Shown here: one piece after another, positions 9,835 through 20,500 of the stretch
Layout: every line of letters begins with the position of its first letter
Numbering within the stretch: position 1 is the first letter of the stretch
Assembly (NCBI GenBank): GCA_963848825.1
Contig: CAWKFA010000015.1
Coordinates: 1,736,001 to 1,800,000, forward strand
DNA from: CAVVSQ01 sp963848825
GTDB lineage: Bacteria > Planctomycetota > Planctomycetia > Gemmatales > Gemmataceae
Direction of reading: 5' to 3'
Length of the DNA stretch: 64,000 nt
The notes under the pieces: generated by a model
What the model was told of the DNA's origin: nothing
Databases searched by the model: none
What the model saw: the letters and a program-made list of their open reading frames with translations, nothing else
Program-made: the position numbers and the translations under genes

Positions 9835-12800
9835 GCGATTTCTCCTGTTGCCATGGGTTTCAAGGGACGTTGCGCATTTAAAGTAATCCCGGCTCCGCCT
9901 GGAGACGCCTTGCCTTTTCTTTCTTCCAGCACCAGATAGCCGACCGGAATCACCAGGCGAGTAAAGAGCATATTGGCGGTGAGGCCGCCGATGACCATGA
10001 TCGCCAGAGGCTGTTGCATCTGCGCCCCGGGACCGATACCCAGCGCCAGCGGCAAGAGGCCGAGAATGGCAGCCAGGCTTGTCATGAGGATTGGCCGGAA
10101 GCGTGTTCGCCCCGCCAGGAGCAACGCCGGGCGTAATTCCATGCCCTCGGCGCGGAGTTGCTGGATGTATTCGACGAGGAGGATGCCGTTCTTCATGTCC
10201 AGGCCAATCAGCAAGATGGCCCCCATATAACTGGAGACGTTGAGGGGAGTGTTGGTCAGCCAGAGGGCAAACAGACCGCTTACCAGCGACAAGGGCTGCG
10301 TGAGAAAGATCAACATGGGCAGCACGACGGAACGGAACTGGAAGGCCAACATGATAAAAACCAGGAAGGCCGCGACAATCATCACCATGAGCAGGCTGCT
10401 GAAGGCTTTTTGCTGGTGGAGGTAGTGGCCGCCAAGTTCCCAGCGGTAGCCCGGCGGCAAGTTGATGGTCGCCATCCATTGGCGAATATCGGCGACCACG
10501 GAGCCCAGGCCGGCCTCCTCTTCATTGAGCTCGGCGGTGACGAACATGGCGGGCTGTTGGTTCTCGCGATACTGCTCGTCGGGAGTGCGAGCCCGTTTTA
10601 CCTTGGCGATGGAGGATAGCCGCAAAACTCGGTCTCCCGATGGGCTGGTCGATGTCAAGGCGGTGTCGGGCAGCACGATGGCCAGGCCGTTCAGGATGTG
10701 GTCCGCGTCGAAGCCTTGCGGACCGAAGCGCGCCGAATCTGGGTAACGTACGCGCACGTCGGTGATTCGCGCCGCCGACTCGCGCACCTGGGTGGCTATC
10801 TGGCCCATGAACATGGCCTTGAGCTGCCGTTCGACTGCATCGGTCGATAGGCCTCGTTTGGCGGCTTGCACGCCATCGACGATGATCATGAGGTCGGGGT
10901 TGCCTTCATGGACGTTCGTGTTCACGCCCTTGATGCCCCGTCCCTTGCCCTTTTTCTCGAGCATCTCGCCGATCACCTCGTCGGCGATCCGCCGGAGCTC
11001 CTTGTGATCGGGGCCGAACAACTTGACTTCCACCGGCTTGTTCGCCCCCGACAGGTCATTGAGCTCGTCCTGCATGACCTGAACCAGCTCCACCTTGAAC
11101 TGGTGCTCCGTAAAGTTGTCCTTGACCTCGTCCTCGATCTCTTCCATGATCTTGATCATCGGCCGGCGGCGATACTTTTTGCGGACAACGCCTTTGCCTT
11201 CTTCATACATCAGCCGCTCGCGCGTGTCGGGGTTGGCTTGCGTGAACTCGGTGCCGTATTTCTTTTCGGCGGCTTCTTTACCCCACTCCTTGAGTTTGTC
11301 TTCAAGGGTCATGTTGTCGAACGCGGGCACCTTTTCGGTATACCCCGGCCGCACCGATTTGCCGAACAGGCTGATCGGATCCTCCTCCGCGGGACGCAAC
11401 ACCACCTGAATATCACCGCGGCTGGTCTGGGTGGCGAACATACCCAGCTCGGCCCCCGTGCGACGAACGTAAGCATCGACGTCCGGATTGCGCGATAGGA
11501 TTTGCTCGATCGTCCGGGCCATCTTTTCCGTCTCGGCCAGCGGCGTGCCGGAGGGGGCCCAGTAATCAATAACAAACGTCCCCTCATCCATGGCCGGCAT
11601 CAGGCCGGTTTGCAGACCCTTGAATAGTGGGGCAGGGGGCGGCTTGCCGGCCTCTTGTATTTCGCCGCTGGGGATGCCGGTGTACAGAACGGCGCCCACG
11701 CCAAGCGCCGCCACCGATACCAACAACGTGACCATGGGGGCACGCAGGGCGAACAGCAGCATTCTTTCATAGATGTCGGCCACGAAGATGTAGATTGGAC
11801 CGGGGCCCGGCATCGGCCGGCCCTCCAGGAATTTGGCGGCGAACACCGGAATGAGCGTCAAGCTAATTACCATGGACACCAGCACCGCTATCGACAACGA
11901 CCAACTCAACGAGGCGAAAAACTGACCATAGACGCCGACGATGAAAGCCAGAGGCACGAATACCAGCACGGTGGTAAGCGTCGAACCAACCACAGCGCCC
12001 GTGATTTCTCCGGAAGCAGCGTCTACCGGGTCCTGACGCCCACGAACAACGCCATGCCCATTACCGGTGCCAGGCGCTGCGGACTCGCCAAGCAGGGTAG
12101 CCGTCGCCGTGTCAACGGCGGGAGCAAGGTGGCGGCCAATGTTCTCGATGACGACCACCGTGTCGTCGATGATAAGGCCGATGGCCACGGCCAGGCCGCC
12201 GAGGGACATCAGGTTGAGTGACTCGCCGCTCCAGTGCAGGAACAGGAAGGTGATCGCCAGGGTCGTGGGAATGGCCAGGGCCGAGATGAGGGTGGCGCGC
12301 CAGCTGCGCAGGAAGGCGAAGAGAATCAGGATGCTGAAGAGGCCGCCAATAAGGATGGCATCACGCACGTTTTCGACGGCGGTGCCGACAAACGTGGCCT
12401 GATCGTAGACCACGCGGGCGCGGATGTTGCCTGGCATCCGTTGGTTCTTCAGCAGTTCCCGAATCCCCTCGGAGATGTTGACCGTATTGCCGCCGAGACG
12501 ACGAAAAACCGTGATCACCACCGCGTCGCGCCCTTCAAAACCGATGGACAATACTCGGTCCTGGTGCAACACCTTGACATCCGCCACATCGCGTACCATC
12601 AGGGGCTGATTGCCCTTGGTGGAAACGACAAGCTCCTCGATGCTGCGGGGCGTCTCGCCCTGGTTGTTGACGATGAGCTGGAAAGCGAAGGGTGGCCGCT
12701 CAATACGGCCGACGGGTTGGAGGCGATGAGCCTTGCTGATCTGGTCGGCGAGGTCGGCCGCGGACAGTCCGTGTTGAAGCAAGTCGGTGGGGCGGACTTC

Positions 12801-13355
12801 GACGACAATCTCCCGCAGGTCGCCACCGGCCACGTTGGCATAGAGCACGTCCGGCACACTTTTAATAAGAGGCGCAAGCTGGAAGAAGGCGAAATCGCGC
12901 AGGTCCGCCGGGCTGTCGCCGCCCGTCAATACCAGCGACAGGATCGGAAACACCGACGGCGTCATTTGTTCGACGGTCAACTCCGTCTCCGGAGGAAGTT
13001 GCGAGCGGATGGCGCCGATCTTGTTCCAGGTGAGCGTCTCGGCCCGGCGCATGTCGGTGCCGGGAGTGAAGTCCAGGGAAAGCTCGCTGCCGCCGCGAAT
13101 GGTTTTGGAACGAACCTGCGCCACACCAATGACGGTGCTCAATTCGCGCTCCAGCGGTTGCGTAACGAGTACGTCCATGTTGGCCACGGCCATCGCCGGC
13201 ACCTTGGCCACCACGGCAATGCGCGGGAAAGTGACTTCCGGGTAAACTCCGCTCGGCATACGCGTGGCGCTATAGACGCCGGCCGCGGTCAACAAACCGA
13301 CCGTGAGGACCACTGCCCCCAGATACGGCCGCACTCTCGATGCTAGATTCAACAT
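9831..13355 (-). CDS. RND-family efflux pump, inner-membrane component
   Basis: The start is placed at ATG 13355 (MLNLASRVRPYLGAVVLTVG), where the first TM helix begins. An open frame extends back to 13616 but crosses a palindromic repeat and encodes low-quality sequence. At ~1174 aa the pump has the usual layout of two six-TM halves and two large periplasmic loops. TM4 carries the proton-relay pair in GLAVAIGLIIDDTVVVIEN; TM10 has GLDMKNGILLVEY. It exchanges protons for substrates and works with the adaptor upstream and the TolC-like factor. Two oddities: a ~30-residue insertion after IGRHLA, and a ~75-residue charged insertion in the second periplasmic loop (bases ~11150-11395). Substrate unknown; HAE/CzcA-like. 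Confidence 0.9.
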   Translation of the reverse strand: MLNLASRVRPYLGAVVLTVGLLTAAGVYSATRMPSGVYPEVTFPRIAVVAKVPAMAVANMDVLVTQPLERELSTVIGVAQVRSKTIRGGSELSLDFTPGTDMRRAETLTWNKIGAIRSQLPPETELTVEQMTPSVFPILSLVLTGGDSPADLRDFAFFQLAPLIKSVPDVLYANVAGGDLREIVVEVRPTDLLQHGLSAADLADQISKAHRLQPVGRIERPPFAFQLIVNNQGETPRSIEELVVSTKGNQPLMVRDVADVKVLHQDRVLSIGFEGRDAVVITVFRRLGGNTVNISEGIRELLKNQRMPGNIRARVVYDQATFVGTAVENVRDAILIGGLFSILILFAFLRSWRATLISALAIPTTLAITFLFLHWSGESLNLMSLGGLAVAIGLIIDDTVVVIENIGRHLAPAVDTATATLLGESAAPGTGNGHGVVRGRQDPVDAASGEITGAVVGSTLTTVLVFVPLAFIVGVYGQFFASLSWSLSIAVLVSMVISLTLIPVFAAKFLEGRPMPGPGPIYIFVADIYERMLLFALRAPMVTLLVSVAALGVGAVLYTGIPSGEIQEAGKPPPAPLFKGLQTGLMPAMDEGTFVIDYWAPSGTPLAETEKMARTIEQILSRNPDVDAYVRRTGAELGMFATQTSRGDIQVVLRPAEEDPISLFGKSVRPGYTEKVPAFDNMTLEDKLKEWGKEAAEKKYGTEFTQANPDTRERLMYEEGKGVVRKKYRRRPMIKIMEEIEDEVKDNFTEHQFKVELVQVMQDELNDLSGANKPVEVKLFGPDHKELRRIADEVIGEMLEKKGKGRGIKGVNTNVHEGNPDLMIIVDGVQAAKRGLSTDAVERQLKAMFMGQIATQVRESAARITDVRVRYPDSARFGPQGFDADHILNGLAIVLPDTALTSTSPSGDRVLRLSSIAKVKRARTPDEQYRENQQPAMFVTAELNEEEAGLGSVVADIRQWMATINLPPGYRWELGGHYLHQQKAFSSLLMVMIVAAFLVFIMLAFQFRSVVLPMLIFLTQPLSLVSGLFALWLTNTPLNVSSYMGAILLIGLDMKNGILLVEYIQQLRAEGMELRPALLLAGRTRFRPILMTSLAAILGLLPLALGIGPGAQMQQPLAIMVIGGLTANMLFTRLVIPVGYLVLEERKGKASPGGAGITLNAQRPLKPMATGEIA

Positions 13356-13463
13356 GGGCTGCCTGACAATTCGCGAATGGTGATGGTCATTGATCCTGTG
13401 GTGGCCATCCCTGGCTGTCGCCGCTGGGTAGCGGGGTCGTCTCTGGCTGGCGTTATGAGCTAA

Positions 13464-13560
13464 CAGCCCGTTGAAAAAGGGGACAGGACCCTTCTGCAAG
13501 GCTGAATCTCCAATGTTTTTGCGATGGCCAAGGGGTCCTGTCCCCTTTTTCAACGGGCTG
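13464..13560. repeat. Palindromic element with 28-bp perfect arms between adaptor and pump genes
   Basis: Arms 13464-13491 and 13533-13560 are perfect inverted copies (start CAGCCCGTTGAAAAAGG, end GGACAGGACCC) around a 41-nt centre. It sits in the 257-bp space between the adaptor stop (13613) and the pump ATG (13355). The polycistronic transcript would fold a very stable hairpin there. No T-run follows on the minus strand. The GGGGACAGGAC core recurs as a weaker hairpin at 37713-37748, so this is probably a dispersed REP/MITE-like family. Confidence 0.85.
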
Positions 13561-13612
13561 CTAAGTGGCCGCGTAACAATTAAATGGTCATGGGTTGCCT
13601 GACATTTGACCA

Positions 13613-14899
13613 TCAATCTTCGACGAGCAACTGGACCGGGTCGCCGGTACGTAGGCCCCGTCCTTTTTCAATCACGAACTTGGCGTCCTCCAGAGTTCCG
13701 CGCCACTGATTTTCCGGGTCGCGTAAGCTGACGACCTCCACGAGATGCAAGGAGCGGTCGCGGATGCCGAGTTTGACCTGGACCTTGCGAGCCGTCCCCG
13801 TTTCGATCTCCTTGCCGTCCTTCGTGATCACTTTGTAGTTCTCCACGACCATGACCGCCGGTGGGTCCTGGTCTTCGAACAGGGCAGACTCGGGAAGGGT
13901 CAGACACGCTTTGCCGGCATTGGTCAGGATCCGCAACTGGAGGGTGGTGTTGGCCCGCAGTCCCAGTTCTTTGTTGGGGAAGCGGACCTTGATCGCCACG
14001 TTGCCCGTGTCGGCCTCGGCCTGGTCGGCGATGAACTCGACCTTGCCTTCGGCGGTCGCCGCGTTGCCTTGCTGCGGATCGTCAACGCCGCCGATGCGCG
14101 CCAGTTGCTGTGTTTTGAGGCGCGACACCAGGTAGGTAGGTACGAAACAGACGACATCGATCCGGTCCTCGACATTGATGATGTCGGCAACCAACGTGCC
14201 CGGCGCGATCGTCTGTCCCTGGACGACAAGCAGGCGGCCGAGTCGGCCATCGATGGGTGCGGCCAGCGCATAGAGCTTCAATTGTTCTTCCAGGATTTCG
14301 AGTTCCTTCTGGCTGGTAAGCTCGTGGGACTGGGCCCCTTTTACTTTGGAGTCAGCATCCTGAAACGCCAGCTGGGCTTTTTCGAGCTCAAAGCGGGACA
14401 CCAGCGGCAACTTCTCAATGGGGCCATTCGGACTCAACTCGCCCAGGCGTCGCAGTTCAAGATTGGCCAGCTTCAGCGCCACCTCCGCCTGTTTGGTGTG
14501 TTGTTTCACTTCATCGTGAGCGGCTGCTGCCTTGTCGCGGTTGGCCTTGGCGACGCTGTCATTAAGCTGCACGATGACGGCGCCCTTCTTGATGAGCTGA
14601 CCTTCGACCAACGGCTTGCCTTTGCCGCCATCAAGCACGGACACTACCTGACCTTCGACCGGAGCGGTAATGCGGGCGGCACGATCCGGCAAGGGCTGCG
14701 TGGTGCCGATAACTTCAGTCCACTCTTCTGGGAAAAGCTGCCGTGCTTCCATCCATTTCACCGGCGCGTTCGGCACTTCATCGGGAGGCGGTACGTCGCC
14801 GCTCCTGAGCCGGCCCGTCCATAACAAGATACCGCCGCCCGCCAAAAGCAATAGAAGGGGGACGAGGACGTAGCGCGCTTTGAAACGAGGTGGCGTCAT
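13613..14899 (-). CDS. RND efflux periplasmic adaptor (HlyD/membrane fusion protein)
   Basis: The start is placed at ATG 14899 (MTPPRFKARYVLVPLLLLLAG), which puts an N-terminal TM/signal helix at residues 10-27. The protein is 428 aa. It has the adaptor order: barrel-sandwich half (RAARITAPVEGQVVSVL, PLVEGQLIKKGAVIVQL), a coiled-coil hairpin rich in K/E/A/L (~110-210), the second lipoyl half (APIDGRLGRLLVVQGQTIAPG) and a beta-barrel/membrane-proximal end. It bridges the inner-membrane pump and the outer-membrane factor. It is first in the minus-strand operon and divergent from the TolC-like gene. Confidence 0.9.
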   Translation of the reverse strand: MTPPRFKARYVLVPLLLLLAGGGILLWTGRLRSGDVPPPDEVPNAPVKWMEARQLFPEEWTEVIGTTQPLPDRAARITAPVEGQVVSVLDGGKGKPLVEGQLIKKGAVIVQLNDSVAKANRDKAAAAHDEVKQHTKQAEVALKLANLELRRLGELSPNGPIEKLPLVSRFELEKAQLAFQDADSKVKGAQSHELTSQKELEILEEQLKLYALAAPIDGRLGRLLVVQGQTIAPGTLVADIINVEDRIDVVCFVPTYLVSRLKTQQLARIGGVDDPQQGNAATAEGKVEFIADQAEADTGNVAIKVRFPNKELGLRANTTLQLRILTNAGKACLTLPESALFEDQDPPAVMVVENYKVITKDGKEIETGTARKVQVKLGIRDRSLHLVEVVSLRDPENQWRGTLEDAKFVIEKGRGLRTGDPVQLLVED

Positions 14900-15151
14900 G
14901 GGAGTATCCAGGGAATTGGCAATGCCAGCAACTTTGATGTCTTTGCCTGGCTGCAATCTACTAAATTCGCCTATTTCGATGGAATGCTGGGTAGTTGACA
15001 ATATAGCGGGTCTGCATAAGCGTGCCACTTAATTTCGCCCGGAAGCTGGATAAATGTTACATCCTGGGGCCCGGCCTGCCGATTAGGAACTTACGGCAAC
15101 ACCGATACTTTGGTTATTACCGGTGCGACCGGCAGAACTGGAGAAGATGGG
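14900..15151. promoter_or_regulatory. Divergent promoter region of the efflux system
   Basis: This 252-bp spacer must hold promoters for the adaptor operon (-) and the outer-membrane factor (+). A perfect TTGACA is at 14995-15000 on the + strand, with only a weak -10 (TAAGCG) 16 bp on. No operator palindrome or regulator gene is evident. Confidence 0.3.
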
Positions 15152-16582
15152 ATGAAGCGGCAATTGACCCAATTGACGAATGGGCTCGGCGGGCTGGGCC
15201 TGGCTGTCATTGCCGGCGCCGCCCTGGGGTTGGCGGCACCAGCACCGGCGCAAACGTCGCCAGTGCCGGACGCTCAGGTCACGCAATATCTGGCGCGTGA
15301 GGATGCTGTCGACCAGGCCCTGCGAAATAATCCGCTTCTCAGGACCGCACGGCACCAGCGCGGCTTCGCCGAAGCGGCGGTTGTCATGGCGCGCACCTAT
15401 CCCTTCAACCCTGCCTTCACGGGTATCGTGTCACACAATAGCGGGCCCGAAAACGCAGGTATCACCAATAGTGTTTTCAACGAAGACTATGTGCTTCTGG
15501 AGCTCGAGCTACGGGGTCAGGGCCGCATTCGTCGCGCGGCGGCGGCGGCGACGACCACGCGGATTGAATGGGAAATCGTCCAGCAAGAAATGACCGTAAC
15601 CGTCGCGGTGATTCGCGCCTACAACACGGCGCTTTATCGGCAGAAAAAGCTGGAAGCAGTCGAGGAAACGATCAAGCTAAATCTGCAGGCCCTGGAATCG
15701 GTGCGCAGGCTCGTGGACGCCGGTAAGCTGCGCGCCGCCGATCAATTGCTGGCGGCTGCCGCGCTGGAAGATGTGCGGGCGGCACGTGGACAGGTCAAGA
15801 CCGCTTTCGCAGTTGCTCGTTCCGACTTGCGCCGGGCGCTGGGTACGCTCGACGACTCCTTCACGCTGGTGGGCGATCTCGAGGTGCCGTTGCCAAACAG
15901 CGACCAGAGTGCTCTGACCCAACTGGCGCTGGCCAAGCGGCCGGACTTGCAAGCGCGTCATGCCGCTGTTTGCGAGGCGGAGGCTGCGCTCAGGCTGGTC
16001 GAGGCCAACCGCTTTGGCAACCCTCAGGTCGGTCCGTTGTTTGCCATTGATGCCACGCAAGTGGTGCAGATCGGTGGCAGGTTGAATATGCCGCTCCCAG
16101 TCCTCAACACCAAACGTGGTGAAATCATGAAGGCGAAAACGGAAGTCGCGAAGGTCCGCAGCGAAGTTCAGGAACTGGAGCTGCGTACCGCCCAGGATGT
16201 GCAAGCCGCCCTGGCACGGCTCGCCGACGCCAAGGACTGGGCGAACGCTTATGAAAAAGAGGTGGTGCCTAACCTGCGCAAAACGACGCAGGAGATGGAA
16301 AAGCTATTTGCCAGCAACGATCTCGCGGCCGATATCTCGCGCGTCCAGGCGGTGCAGCGTGCCTATCTCAAGGCGACGGAAACCTTGCTGGATGCTCGCT
16401 TCGAGATAAGTCAGGCGGAAGCGGACCTGGCCCTTGCCGTTGCGGAACCAGCCCTGGCCATGGGGCCTGCCCAGGCTTCTCCTGCGGTTGCTGTGCAACA
16501 GCCCGCAGTGATTCCGCAGCCTACCAACTGGCGGGCCGTGCTCGGTCGGCCGGCATTGTTGCCCGAAGGGCCCAGTGATTGA
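15152..16582 (+). CDS. TolC-family outer-membrane efflux factor
   Basis: The start is set at ATG 15152 (MKRQLTQLTNGLGG), preceded by GGAGAA seven to twelve bases upstream. A signal peptide ends near APAPAQT. The 476-aa protein has the two alpha-helical coiled-coil repeats of outer-membrane efflux proteins (LREDAVDQALRNNPLL at the N-terminus, KRPDLQARHAAVCEAEAALRL in the middle, long EVQELELRTAQDVQAAL helices later). It forms the trimeric outer channel for the divergent RND pump and adaptor. The C-terminal ~50 residues are Ala/Pro-rich and probably unstructured. It ends 6 bp from the convergent SLBB gene. Confidence 0.87.
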   Translation: MKRQLTQLTNGLGGLGLAVIAGAALGLAAPAPAQTSPVPDAQVTQYLAREDAVDQALRNNPLLRTARHQRGFAEAAVVMARTYPFNPAFTGIVSHNSGPENAGITNSVFNEDYVLLELELRGQGRIRRAAAAATTTRIEWEIVQQEMTVTVAVIRAYNTALYRQKKLEAVEETIKLNLQALESVRRLVDAGKLRAADQLLAAAALEDVRAARGQVKTAFAVARSDLRRALGTLDDSFTLVGDLEVPLPNSDQSALTQLALAKRPDLQARHAAVCEAEAALRLVEANRFGNPQVGPLFAIDATQVVQIGGRLNMPLPVLNTKRGEIMKAKTEVAKVRSEVQELELRTAQDVQAALARLADAKDWANAYEKEVVPNLRKTTQEMEKLFASNDLAADISRVQAVQRAYLKATETLLDARFEISQAEADLALAVAEPALAMGPAQASPAVAVQQPAVIPQPTNWRAVLGRPALLPEGPSD

Positions 16583-16588
16583 ACAATC

Positions 16589-17465
16589 TCAGGGTAGCGC
16601 ATTCCTTAGGTCCGCACCGGGCTCGATGCTGGGGCGTGCTTCGCTCTTTTCTTGATCGTGATGTCCCGTGTAGGCCGGCAGAACGCACGGCGTGTGGCAG
16701 CTGCCGCAGTCGCAGGGGCTGTTATCACATTTGCCGCCAAACAGCGTTTCCAGGAAGGTCCGGCTGGGAACATATATACGGTCGCCAGGAAGGATTTGAT
16801 AGTTCGTGGTGGTGTCGCCCAGTTGCACAATCTGCTTGTAGCACACGGGCAGGACGGTGCGGCATTGGTCGGGCCTCGACGGCCGGCTAACTATGATGTT
16901 GTTGCGGCTGGCCCGGTCGGTCAGGCCACCGGCGGTGATTATGGCGTCCAGCACGGTTTCCCGGCCACTCAACTGAAAGGCTCCTGGAGCGTTCACGTCG
17001 CCGAGGACATAATAAACTTTGCTCTGGCGTGAGGCCAAACGCACCGTGATAAAGCCCGCCTTCGGCACCTTGGCCGATACAGCCTCTTTAACGATGTCCT
17101 CGATTTCCTTCACCGTCTTGCCGGCAACTTGATGCTGGCCGTACTGGCCCAGGTTGATTGTGCCGTCGGGCAATACGGGCTGGTCGCCGGGCATGCGGAC
17201 CTGGGAATCTAGCTCGGCGGGTTGCACCAGCAGGACGTCGGCGGGTTCCACGACGTAAGGTGAGTGGTACTGTTTTTCCAGTTCGCGCAATGGCGAGCGG
17301 ACCGCTGTTGGCGGCTCTCATTTCCTTGGCGCTATCAATAAGTCTGTGGCCTTGAGGGAAAAGGCTCAAACCTTTGGAGCTCGAGGTAGAAGTGCAGCCC
17401 GTTAGGAAACAAGCCTGGAGAAGCAGGGCAGCCAAGAGGAATCCAGGCGAATGGGCGCGTACCAT
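16589..17465 (-). CDS. Polysaccharide export lipoprotein with SLBB domain (Wza-like; frameshifted)
   Basis: The N-terminus (ATG 17465) is a lipoprotein signal: a hydrophobic stretch then lipobox FLTGC. The frame shifts near 17290: GPLAIA in one frame continues as RELEKQYHSPYVVEPADVLL in another, one extra base. The poly-export domain (YVVEPADVLLVQP, LPDGTINLGQYG, VAGKTVKEIEDIV) is followed by an SLBB domain (YYVLGDVNAPGAFQLSG, VLDAIITAGGLTDRA) and a second export motif (YQILPGDRIYVPS). The C-terminus has a cysteine cluster (GGKCDNSPCDCGSCHTPC). Wza-type proteins form the outer-membrane channel for exopolysaccharide. No Wzc-like partner is in the window. Confidence 0.85.
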
Positions 17466-17561
17466 GGTTTAAGTCCTCCACCGGGGAGGCAGGTCTATCT
17501 AGGTTCCTCCTTGCGAATTATCGGCACATTCGGCATAGAAGTTAAATCTTGCCAAAGCATT

Positions 17562-20500
17562 TCAAGGAAAGGCCGTTGACAGCCCGGAAGCTCCGCCGCG
17601 ATTCAAGCTCGCCGTCAAGAAGAAACGCGTCGCTTCCTGAGATAATGTTGCCAGTGGCAAAATGCGGATGTTGGGGCTTTTCAAGTTGCCTGTTATCTGC
17701 GCCCGGATCACCCGATTGGCAAGTAACGTCGCAGCTTCTTGAGCCACGACCAAGGGTACGGGGCCGGCAATCGGAATGCGGGCCCCTAGAATTTTCAGAC
17801 GCGGCGTGCCAATGCCGAGGTTGCCGGTGTTGGCCGTGACTTCGAGATCGAGTTGCTCCTCAGGCGTTATCCGACCTTCGATAAACACCTGGTAATTGAC
17901 CGATTCCAGCGCCAGCGCCTGGATGTTCACGGTACCGTGGTCCAGGCGGGCATGCAGGCTGCCCTTTTGAAACGTCGTGCTTGGGCCGATTCCCAGCAAC
18001 GGACTGACTTGCTGAAGAACGGGAAGCGCCAGCGCCTGGGCCTGTTCGAAAGAAGCCTGAATCGTACCGTTCAGATCGCCGGCGGAACGCATTTGCCGGC
18101 CGGTGAAATCAAATCGCCCGCTCAACAGGCCGCCCGCGAGCTGTGTAGAGCCAGCGGTCGCTCGCAGCAAGGTCTGCAGGTTAACCCGGCTGAAGGTCAA
18201 CTTGCCGTCGACGTTGACGGTGTCTTGCCAGCTAATGACGGCATTGCCGGTGATGGAGCCCGACCCCCCTTGCGCGCTCGTCTCCGCGACTGTAATTTCC
18301 CCTCGTCCTTCCCCTGCGCGTAACGAATGGTCGCCGGCAGGTGCCAGTTGGTGACCGCCAGGCCCATCACCTGTCCTTGCGCCATTTCCATTTCCGCCGT
18401 CACCGTCCACTCCCGCCCCAGCTTGCCGCGCAGACGCGCCTGCACAGGCCCTTTGATCTTGGCGCCGACCCACGGGCCGAGAAGGTAGGCGGACTCCACG
18501 CCATCGAGGTTGGCGGTAAACCAGCTTCGCGCTGGCGTTTTCAGGTTCAGGACCATTTCCCCCTGCACAATGCCCTGGGCCAGCTCACTGTTAACGTTCC
18601 GTAAGCGGAGTTCTTGATCGGCGAAACTTAGGTCACCGCTAATCTCATCAGCGAGCAAAATATCCTGGTAACGCAACTTGCTGACGCTAACGTGACCTCT
18701 TCCAGTCGGCCATTCGGTAGCTGCTTTCTGTTCATAAGCGAAGTCCAGGTTGAAACGGCCCCCAAATGCCTGTGTGGGCACGGGCAGTTGCAAGGCCTGG
18801 AACAAACGGCGGATCTGAACATCCTTGACGTGAAGTTCGCCCTTTGGTGCTTTGTCGACAGTCGCCTCTGAGGTTGACATAGCGCCGTCGAGGGCGACGG
18901 AGCCGCCCAGGGTGTTGCCCTGAAGCTGATAATGGAGCAAACCTTTTTGATAGGTGACTTTCGCATGGAGGTCCTCGGTCGGAATACCTTGCAACCTCAA
19001 TCGGGCGGCTTTAACGTCGACAACGCCTTCGATGTCGAGAGGTAGGGCAGTGCCTTTGACCGCGACGGACGCATCGACGGTTCCTTGAATCCTGAGGGGA
19101 AGCAAGACATCGAGTTTTTTCAAGATAGCCAAATCCAGCTCTTCCGTAGTCGCCATGCCGCTAAACGGATAGGGACTTGAAACTTTGATTTGAGCGTGTG
19201 CGCTCACCGAAGCGTCTTCCAGTTGACCTCTAAAGTCCGCCAACTTCAAGATGCCCTCGGCAAGGCGAACCTGCGCCGTGAAGTCCGTGAATGTAGCATC
19301 GTAGACCTTGATCTGCCTGCTGCGGATATCCGCGCGCTTGCCAGGTGGCCACGTCCTTGAGGCTTTTTCCCGGCACCGTGGCCGTCATTGTCGCGGATAA
19401 ATCCCCGGCCACAGCGTCCGCCAGGCCGCTCAGCTGCCCGACCAGGCTCAAGGGGACTTCTTTCAGTTCTAGCTGTAATTGCAATTCGCCAAGCGGTTCA
19501 ATCGGGAAGCTGGCCTTGCCCGCGAAAGTGCCGCCGGTCTCCATGGCGCCCGGCACAGGTACCGAGTTCCGGGCCAGGGTGCCCTTCAAGGCGGTCATTT
19601 GCAGCACGCCATTGGCCAGGACCACCTCGGTGTCCGCGGAACTCACTTTTAGGTCACCCAGAACGAAGTCGCTCAATTGCGCATTGCCATGGACCTTGTA
19701 TTTTTTAAGGTCGCGCGACGCCGTCAATGGAATGCCGACGTTTACTTCAAAAGAAACTTTGCCCGCCAGTACAAAGGGAAGCTTGACGCCGGTGTCCTGT
19801 TCAAACTTGCCAAGGTCGACATCCTTCATCTTGAGATGAATGTCAAAGTAATTGTCAGCGCCGGTGGCGTTGTCCTTAGTGGCGTTTGGGTCTGTTCCGG
19901 GCCGGTCCGCCGCCCGTGGCGGGACGCCATCTTTGTTGATGCCAAAACGGAAGCCCGCCGCCACGGATCGCAATTCCAGCTTGATGGGCCCGGCCGCGGG
20001 CTGGCCCGCAACATAGGCATCGTCAAGTTCGCCCGATCCTGAGCCTGCCGTTTCAATCTTGCCTGGGGACAGAGTCGCCCGCAGTGAAGCGGTGCCCCGT
20101 AGCTTACCCGTGATTTGCGGGGGAAACTCCCAGCCAGGGGGAAATCGGCTAACATCTAGTCCCAACGCCTCGACCCTGGGAACGTCCAGCTTGGCGCCGC
20201 CGTCGAATAGTTGAAGGTTTGCTGTGGCGCGCAGCTTGCCCGCAAACGCGCTGGCCTCGACATCGCGCAGCTCGATGCGATCATCCTTTATGGTGATCAG
20301 GCAGCTAGCGTCCGTGACCAGCAGGCCGGCGCGGGGCAAGGCAACGCTCATTTTCTTTGGGTGCAACTGCGCGGCGAAGTGCATCTCCTTGGTGGCGAGA
20401 TCGTAGCTAAGCTCGCCCTCCACGCCCGTTTCACCCTGCTCGAAGCGGACTTCACGCCACAGGCTCCTGGGGATGACCGGCAGGGCCTCCAGCATCGATT

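Noticed and set aside
9835..10479. N-terminal extension of the YVTN protein to 557 aa
   Set aside because: The extension overlaps the RND pump coding region in another frame and lacks protein-like sequence; ATG 9834 with a signal peptide and ATGA overlap is far better.
12234..13346. 370-aa + strand open frame opposite the RND pump
   Set aside because: No domain pattern; fully antisense to the pump's first periplasmic loop and TM helices.
13356..13616. N-terminal extension of the RND pump to 13616
   Set aside because: It would translate the palindromic repeat and puts ~87 unconserved residues before the first TM helix.
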